A stretch of 64,000 nucleotides of DNA from Dysidea avara. Taxonomy: Eukaryota > Porifera > Demospongiae > Dictyoceratida > Dysideidae. Both the position numbers and the translations under genes were made by a program. The notes under the pieces are model-generated. The model was not told the origin of the DNA and made no database searches. It saw nothing but the letters and a program-made list of their open reading frames with translations. The stretch covers positions 33,615,116 through 33,679,115 of the forward strand of contig NC_089275.1 of assembly GCF_963678975.1 (NCBI RefSeq), written 5' to 3'. Below, piece after piece: positions 57,201 through 64,000 of this stretch; the first letter of the stretch is position 1, and the number at the start of each line of letters is the position of its first letter.

Positions 57201-57621
57201 TGTTTAGCACCTTTTAAACACCGTTTTGTGATTAGTGTGCTCAGATATGCCTTAGTACAATGGAAGAAAACATGTGCACATTCTTTAAAGTAATAATTCT
57301 GTAGTCATTTTACTACTTCAACTATTGTTCTCTTTGTTACTCAGGCAAAATTATGAAGAATAATACACAGAATGTGTCTACTTAACTTGGCCATAACATT
57401 TATGGCGCAAAAATTAAAGCATATTCTTATTTCATTGTCAGTAACTATATGGAGTTTAAATACCTTTAGACAAAGTTAATGTTGAAGTCGACAGCTGCCA
57501 CCAGGACGTGAGGCAATATTTGGAGTAATAGAGCATCAATAAGAACACTAGCATATGCGCAGTAACACGTGACAACAGTCAGTTGTATTTTGAGCGGCGA
57601 TCAAGTGCAAGGCGTCAAGTC

Positions 57622-58055
57622 ATGCCCCCAAAGCCAAAGGAGAAGAATGGTCCGAAGAAGAAGGGAAGCGCGAACAAGAGCACCGCTGGAAGAAGGAAGA
57701 TGGCGACTCCGCCAAATAATTCACCAACACAAGAAGATTCATCCGCCACCACTACGACCGGCAGAAAGAGACAACAAGCCAACAGTACGGGAGGCTCTCG
57801 GGCGAAGCAACCAAAGACACGCCCCTTGACAACTGCTGATATCCCAGATATTGTCTCAGCGGTAGTACAAGCTCTCCCGCCACGAACACAAACTGACCCA
57901 GTGAGATCTAGCCGACGGAAAAGAAGCAACCCAGCCGAGATGATCCAACCCACCCAGACTGAGCAGACGTCACGCCGCCGTAGAACTGGAACCCCCCGCA
58001 AGCCCGGAACCCCAAGACAGCACCGACGAGGAGGATATAGAAAACGAAGACTTCG
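57622..58055 (+). CDS. GC-rich basic exon of unknown identity
   Basis: The ATG at 57622 opens MPPKPKEKNGPKKKGSANKS, a Lys/Arg/Pro-rich region, then a likely folded patch LTTADIPDIVSAVVQALPPR, more basic sequence, and an acidic end (PEPQDSTDEEDIENEDF) before a good donor GTAAGC at 58056. The acidic end is in a different frame from the basic part; a one-base shift near 57975 is needed. GC is far above the flanks. It may be the first exon of a mobile element's gene or of a nuclear host protein. No downstream exon was recognised. Confidence 0.45.
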
Positions 58056-58244
58056 GTAAGCAACAGTATAAGCTGTACTTTGCATAATCAGTCACTGCAT
58101 ATGCTACTTTCAAATGAAGAGCACTATGCCCTAGCTTTTGCAGCATGTAATCAAAAAAATTATTTATTTTTTAATAACCCCCCCGCACTGGTGTTCTTAT
58201 TAATGCTCACCCCCTTGTAAGGCTGCATCATCACAGCAAAAAAT

Positions 58245-58770
58245 ACCACATTTCCGGCAGTTATATCGGTACAGGAAATGTCAAGGAAATTTTCTGTTTG
58301 AATTTCTGACACATTTCCTGTACTTGTACATATCACATTTCCAAGTGATTTCCAGTTTTGCAGGAAATGCCACTTTCAAAAATGTCAAGGAATATTTTGT
58401 TCATATTTCTGGCACATTTCCTGCTCTAATACATGCCACCTTTCCAGGCAATTTCCACTCATGCAGGAAATGTCACATTTCCTGGTACTGGAAATGTCAA
58501 GGAAATTTTTTAGTTTACATTTCTGACACATTTCCTGTACTTCTATACATATCACTCTTCCATCTAATTTCCAGTTGTGCAGGAAATCCCACAACCATAT
58601 TTTGTCAAGGAGTTCTTTGTTCACATTTCTGGAACATTTCCTGTACTAGTACATACCACCTGTCCAGGTGATTTCCAGTTATGCAGAAATTTCAAGGTAA
58701 TTTGTTTACATTTCTGGTGCATTTTCTGTATTAGTACTTATCACCTGTTATGGTAGTTTGCAGTTAGGCA
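58245..58770. repeat. ~115-bp tandem array, about 4-5 copies
   Basis: Each unit has CACATTTCCTGTACT, TACATA(T/C)CAC, GATTTCCAGTT, GCAGGAAATGCCAC and ATGTCAAGGAA in order. The copies are diverged. It starts about 190 bp after the exon at 57622-58055. Confidence 0.85.
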
Positions 58771-58799
58771 TGTAATATAAGTTTGACACGTGCCACTTT

Positions 58800-60010
58800 T
58801 ACTGTCATTGATTTGAAGTTACTATGGAATTTTAAATTGATATGGTTACACTTCAGCTCAAATTACTGTAGAATTTTGCAAAAATTTTATTTTCAGTTTG
58901 TACTATGCAGTTTAACTGGTAGCTAAAGGTAGAATTATTACATGAATATATCTGCATCCACTGAAAATTCTATCGCACACTTCACAGTTTTTGTTGTCTT
59001 GCAGAATATAGAAATTAACCCATGCACCAAACTTTAATCTCGTGATCAATATACCTATATATGTAATAACAAATTGTTACAGCTCAAAAAATGCTACATG
59101 CTGTTTGATATAATAGGTTTGCCACAATTTGTAAGTGCTAGTAATGGTTAAACAAACAAATGGGTGGCTTTCCAGACACTCTCTATTGAGCCCCATTGGT
59201 AACCATGGCACAAAACAGAAAACAAGCAACCTTTACATAATTACATCACTTTGTATTATGAATTACACAGGATCACCATAAAATTAAATAATATTATAGG
59301 CTGTTATGTGTCATCTCACAATAAGCAAAAAATCATTTTATCGATGAGCTGGAACAATTTTCTATACACAGCGAACTGGGAAACTCATCTCCCATACATT
59401 TTCTACAGTACCTGTTGGAACTTCAGCACACACCTTTCTACTCTTACCAGAGGAGTACCACTATAACCAGGTCAACACATAATTATGTATACGAAACCAG
59501 TGAAGCTACCATCCAGTAGCCACTACTGCTACTGGATCATAGCAGTAGTGGCTAGGATCCATTGTGCCACTACAACTACAATAAAATTTCTGGGATAAAT
59601 TTATAAAATTCTCACCAGCATACGTATATGTAGCTAACTCAACTCAGATATTTTACTATCAGCAGCCACAAACTATAGGGTGGTCCATTGAGAGACTATT
59701 GACAATGAGTCAATGAAGGGGACTGAACACCATTAGGAGCTATATTGGCTACAAGAAGTATATGTCTATTTAAGGTAGTATTCCCACACACTTTATCATA
59801 GAAAAACGACTCTACATAATGTATGAGTTTGACACCACATCAAATGGGGTCGACATTGTGATGTGTGCTTTTGCTTTACATCTGATACATAATTACTTAC
59901 ATAGAATGCACTTAAAAGATTTTGGTGTAGCTATTTGTCAATTTCCAGTTTGGCTCAGTGGGAATTGCACATGCTGTGTAGCCAAAGCTGATCATACATG
60001 CAAAATTCTG
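58800..60010. other. non-coding stretch, one perfect inverted repeat
   Basis: Nothing recognised apart from TAGCCACTACTGCTA (59517-59531) perfectly inverted at 59540-59554 with an 8-bp spacer. Confidence 0.5.
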
Positions 60011-60019
60011 TATCGAATT

Positions 60020-60317
60020 CAGGGGCAGATCCAGGGGGGGTTCAAAGGATTCCATGGAACCCCCCTTTTGAAAGAAGAGCCTCTCTTACTCGAGATACTC
60101 TAATAGAGAAGTCACAGTAGTCTATTGAGGAGCAGTGTAGCAAGCTATATGTATACAGTTATAAATAAGGAAATGTAGTTGGTGAGGGCATCTATGGTGA
60201 GGGGCAGCTATTGTCAGCAGGTAATGACCTTTTTTTTTTTGATCTTCAACTTACAGCTACACTGAAGTTGCAATTTAAAGTGGAACCTCCCCTTTTAAAA
60301 GTCTGGATCCTCCCCTG
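60020..60317. mobile_element. hAT-like MITE with CAGGGG ends
   Basis: It starts CAGGGGCAGATCCAGG and ends CTGGATCCTCCCCTG. It contains a CTCTAATAGAG motif at 60096-60115. Its interior is homologous to 40871-41055. No clean 8-bp target duplication was seen. Confidence 0.7.
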
Positions 60318-61086
60318 TAATTATATAATCAACTCCTTCATGTATTACAGTAGCTACTACGTGTTTCAGCATGTGTCGGGCACTGAGCCAGATTGCCAGT
60401 TGCTCACAGCACTAATCACCCATGGGCACTGAAACCATCTATGCCTCTGGATCCAGATTGCACTACTTGTCCTGAACAATTAAATTGATCAAATCTGATA
60501 AGTGTGAACCAAAGTGTAACCAAACAAGACTACCAAGCAGGGCTGGCTCTGGCAAAATAGGGGCGGGTGGGCCACCACAGTTGAGGGCATAGCAATTGTA
60601 GCATATTTTCAAGGGGGTCTGGGGGCAGGCCCCCCCTCCACCAGGAAAATTTTTTAAATCATCACTCAAGCCTGAGATGCAGCAATCTGAAAGCATTTTT
60701 AACGTAATTTAGTTGGGTGCTGACAGTTGCATGCTGCTCAACAGAATCTTTGAAGTAAGTCTGAGTGTACTGAAGGGCTGAAATAATATCAAGTAGCAAA
60801 CTCTTGTACGTGCAATTGTATGGCTTCTTGTACGTTAGTCTGTGCACTAGAGTTTAAAACCATAGATTATAGCCCTCTATATAATCTATGGTATAGCTAC
60901 GTATAATATTTAGCTAGCTGTACATAATATGAGGGAAAATACTCTCTTTCTCTTCTAGAGTAAAAGGTTGGGTGGGTCGCAAAGAGCAAGAATTTTAACC
61001 GATCAATTTTAACCTAAGCGCGCAACTTAATAGTTTTTTTCTGACAAAAGTTGAGGCGTTTGTTATGCTGCGCGGGAACATTAAAA

Positions 61087-61170
61087 ATGGCGACGTTGGC
61101 AGGTGCTGGCAGAAAGTTGGAGAGAATCGAAGCGTTCTTCTGTGACATAGAGAAAGAGAAGACTCTGCAA
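61087..61170 (+). CDS. short first exon of an unidentified gene
   Basis: The ATG at 61087 in an AAAATGGCG context gives 28 codons, MATLAGAGRKLERIEAFFCD to KTLQ, ending at a strong donor GTAAGTAG. The upstream 100 bp is GC-richer (TGCGCGGGAACATT). A downstream exon-like stretch at 61271-61377 (PYGYVKRNGIIATASNVRK) has a good donor but does not join in phase. Family unknown. Confidence 0.35.
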
Positions 61171-62224
61171 GTAAGTAGTGAAATAAAAGAATGCCAGTGA
61201 AGCGGCCGTCTTGACTCGAGGGGTTCTGGACTCAAGTCACTACTCGCACATCACCCGCCTACCTTAACAGCTATAATTCCATATGGGTATGTGAAAAGGA
61301 ATGGTATTATTGCCACTGCTTCTAATGTGAGGAAACAAACAAGCTCTTCTTACTACAACTCGGTGCAGGAAAACAAGGTAGGCATCATTTAGAGTCGCCT
61401 AGTCCAGTACACAAATATTTATTATATCCAGGTTATCAAAATCGCACTCATCAATAGAGTAGTATGTCTGGAGATAAATATAGTGTTACTCATCAGCAGA
61501 ATGTATCACCAGATATATTAAGAGAATGGTAGCTTTGCCAAGATGGTGAACATCATTAAGACTATAGCACCTGTTGAAAAAGTCCATCGGACCTCCGGAT
61601 GCCAACCAACAATTGAGTTTGAGCTGTTACTGAATGTCGTTGATGTGTCACCTGGTCTGTAGGTGAGGTTCTCTTTTGTGATTACAAGTCTTGTTTGTAA
61701 TTATGTATTTGTTAGTAGTATGTGTTTATTCTGTGGTGTATCATTAAACAAGGCCACAAACAGACATCCTGTTTAAAATATGTGTAACCTTATATCCTAC
61801 ATTGCTCATATCTTGCCTACAGTAATTGTGCTAAGTAGTACCTTGAGTAGTATGTATGCATTCCCAGGTGCATTTGGATTGAACCTAATACCACACAGTA
61901 CTTTACCATTATTTGTAACTTGACTTTAGAAAGCGGATCCAAATTATACACCAGGGGAATTGAACGACCACCTCTAGTGGGTAGCTACACTATCAAACTA
62001 TCCGGCGATTTTGATGCTCAAAACTGGTTTCTTGAGGTTATGTTTTCTGGGTGCCCTGTCAGGCTCTAGTCACATTTTCTGGCTTTGACACGAGGACCTC
62101 GCTTCATGAGAATCAGTGGTGGATAGCCTTCAACAGCCAGCCAAAGATTTTGGTATTGATTCTGCTGTATTTCAGCCACTTAAGGAGCTAGTTTTCAAGA
62201 ATAGCTGCCAACCTGCTACTAATA

Positions 62225-62865
62225 GGCCTAATGTATTTTGTGGAGTGGACTCACACTAAGTTAGAAACAGCTTCTTAACAATTATCCAGGAATTTCCTAG
62301 TTCTTGTACCACTGTAGACTCTAACGTCAAGCTAAAACTACTGAAGCTGCTCTTCCTACGGCACAAATATCGCATGTGCACTAATTTATTAGAATATTTA
62401 CAAGACGTTATAATAGTGCATAAATAGTTAGATATAGGCTACACATAGCCTTTTCTACACAGTCTATATAGTGACAACATATTTTTATATGTAAACTAGC
62501 TTAGCGGGCAGCATTAAGCGGATAGCGCAATACTAACAACATCGCTAAGTATTTACTTCTGGTCATTCACAGTAGCCTTCCACTAGTACTAAGCAGTAAA
62601 GCAACAAAGGAATTAATCCTACGCAACTACAATAGCCTCCACCACTGCTAGTATGCACAAGTACACATGTTTTGTAAACATTCTATTAAATTAGTGCATT
62701 CGCGAACTCTGTAACTTTGTAGGAAGAGCAGCTTCAACAGTTTTAGCTTGATAATGGTGTTTCCAGTGGTACAGGAGCTAGATAATGCCTGGATAACTGT
62801 TAAGAAGCTGTTTAGTTCAGTGCATGAGTCCAGTCTGCGAGTCCAGTCTGCGAAATACATTAGGT
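62225..62865. repeat. inverted duplication of an exon-like segment
   Basis: The plus strand 62227-62430 and the minus strand 62862-62650 carry the same ~190-bp sequence at about 85% identity by eye. Both translate as NSFLT(I/V)IQ, SSCTT, KLKLLKLLFL, CTNL(L/I)E(Y/C)LQ. The arms are separated by about 240 bp that includes CACTA-like words and no known gene. Confidence 0.65.
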
Positions 62866-63479
62866 CCTACTATTAATGTGTTTTCTATGCATAGTATTAA
62901 TGTATTCAGTTTTTCATATTTGTTGGCCCTGACCACAAACATTTTTCGTATGGTTACACTGGATCTGTTTTCAGTAATCTTGCATTGTTCAACTTTCTTA
63001 AATGTCCAAGAAAAATAGTTATATTGTAGTGTAGGTTGTATTTTTTTGTTAATGTGTATTATACCGTGCATTCATTTACATTATACAATTTGCAGAAACT
63101 TCAGTAAAGTGGAGCAGCTGTAATATGCCGAACTTAAGGGCAAGGTGGAAATAGCTATCAATCAAGAAGATATTAAGTGACATCGATACACCAAGAGAGC
63201 AGAGAGACATCTAGCAAGGAGTGACACGATGAGCTAATGAAAGTTAAAACTCAAGCTTAAGGAGTAAACATGCTGATATGATGATAAAGATGGTAGTCAA
63301 TTAAACAGGTTCAGCCCAGGTGATCACACTTTGTCCCAAGCAAAAGAAATTTCGTGATGGGTCACAAAATCTGATATATGGTACTGTACTATGTGACTAA
63401 CTTGTAGCTATACTATACCCTTGTAACTGTGTACATGTATATAATGTAATACCATGTAGATATTATTGTTTACAGTTTT

Positions 63480-63925
63480 TACCACATGTATAAGTTTCAT
63501 TGATACTGTACAAGAAATGTATTCGAAATTTCATTAATACTGTATAGAAGAAATCTGTTGGAAATGTCATAGATATTGTATAAGGGAAATCTGTAGGAAA
63601 TTTCATAGATATTGTATAGGGGAAATCTATAGGAAATTTCATAGATATTGTATAGAGGAAATCTACAGGAAATTTCATAGATATTGTATAGAGGAAATGT
63701 ATTGGAAATTTCATAAATACCTTATAGAAGAAATCTGTAGGAAATTTCATATGTCCAGTGCAGGAAATCTGCAGGAAATTGTGCCCTATCATGTAGTAGG
63801 AAATGTACAGGAAATTTGCAAATTTCCTGTACATTTCCATCTCCCGGATATGTGCTGGAAATGTCACCTGTCCTGTAAATTTCCTGCACATATCCTGCTA
63901 CAGGAAATGCCACATTTTTTCCTGT
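63480..63925. repeat. ~37-bp tandem array ending in a palindrome
   Basis: Seven or so units of GGAAATTTCATAGATATTGT plus ATAGAGGAAATCT, then a segment of back-to-back AGGAAATG/CATTTCCT words (63770-63915) with the palindrome GGAAATTTGCAAATTTCC at about 63811-63828. Confidence 0.85.
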
Positions 63926-64000
63926 GCATGCTGAATCACTGCCATGTAGCTAATGTGCACATTTGTTCTGTGTCTTGCCTGCAGCACCTGATGACCTCCC

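Noticed and set aside
57622-58055. Naming the GC-rich basic exon as a gag-like or recombinase-element protein
   Set aside because: Composition alone does not identify a family, and no neighbouring polymerase, recombinase or protease was seen.

Overview
This is nuclear DNA from an animal, most likely an early-branching one such as a demosponge. The evidence is AT-rich sequence, spliced genes with many introns of only 50-100 bp, two recognisable metazoan genes (an EGFR/ErbB-type receptor tyrosine kinase and a collagen prolyl 3-hydroxylase), an ankyrin/ZU5-like gene, and a very dense load of short palindromic DNA transposons and tRNA-derived SINEs. The species assignment is inference; no search could be run.

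Layout. 169-8280 (-): a 13-exon KDZ-type transposase gene with its cysteine cluster and all three acidic catalytic motifs. 9.2-14.6 kb: a SINE split by a MITE, four diverged ~170-bp modules, then a 3.6-kb minisatellite with higher-order structure. 14.8-21.2 kb: a stack of palindromic elements, including a 3.6-kb hAT-like composite with an exact 8-bp target duplication and LINE debris inside, next to a lone first-exon-like CDS. 21.3-25.6 kb: two LINE copies with restriction-like-endonuclease-type C-termini, placed tail to tail. 27.5-41.4 kb (+): the receptor tyrosine kinase, whose introns hold a nest of transposons, including two TIR elements with 7-bp target duplications and different gene-like cargo. 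42.6-44.1 kb: an internally inverted LINE. 45-47 kb: nested MITEs. 47.0-52.8 kb (-): prolyl 3-hydroxylase in ten exons. 53.0-56.4 kb (-): ankyrin/ZU5-like gene. 57.6-58.1 kb: a GC-rich, basic exon of unknown identity. 58.2-64 kb: GGAAAT-type tandem arrays, further MITEs, a short CDS start and an inverted duplication of an exon-like segment.

The genes do not form one pathway. The receptor is a membrane signalling protein, the hydroxylase modifies collagen in the endoplasmic reticulum, and the ankyrin/ZU5-like protein is probably a cytoplasmic scaffold. A point that runs through the window: several otherwise well-spliced host genes each carry one or more single-base frame breaks or a lone stop. 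Either several neighbouring genes are decaying or, more simply, the consensus contains indel errors.

Exon borders were set by eye from GT/AG sites, reading phase and family alignment from memory; expect some to be off by a few bases.
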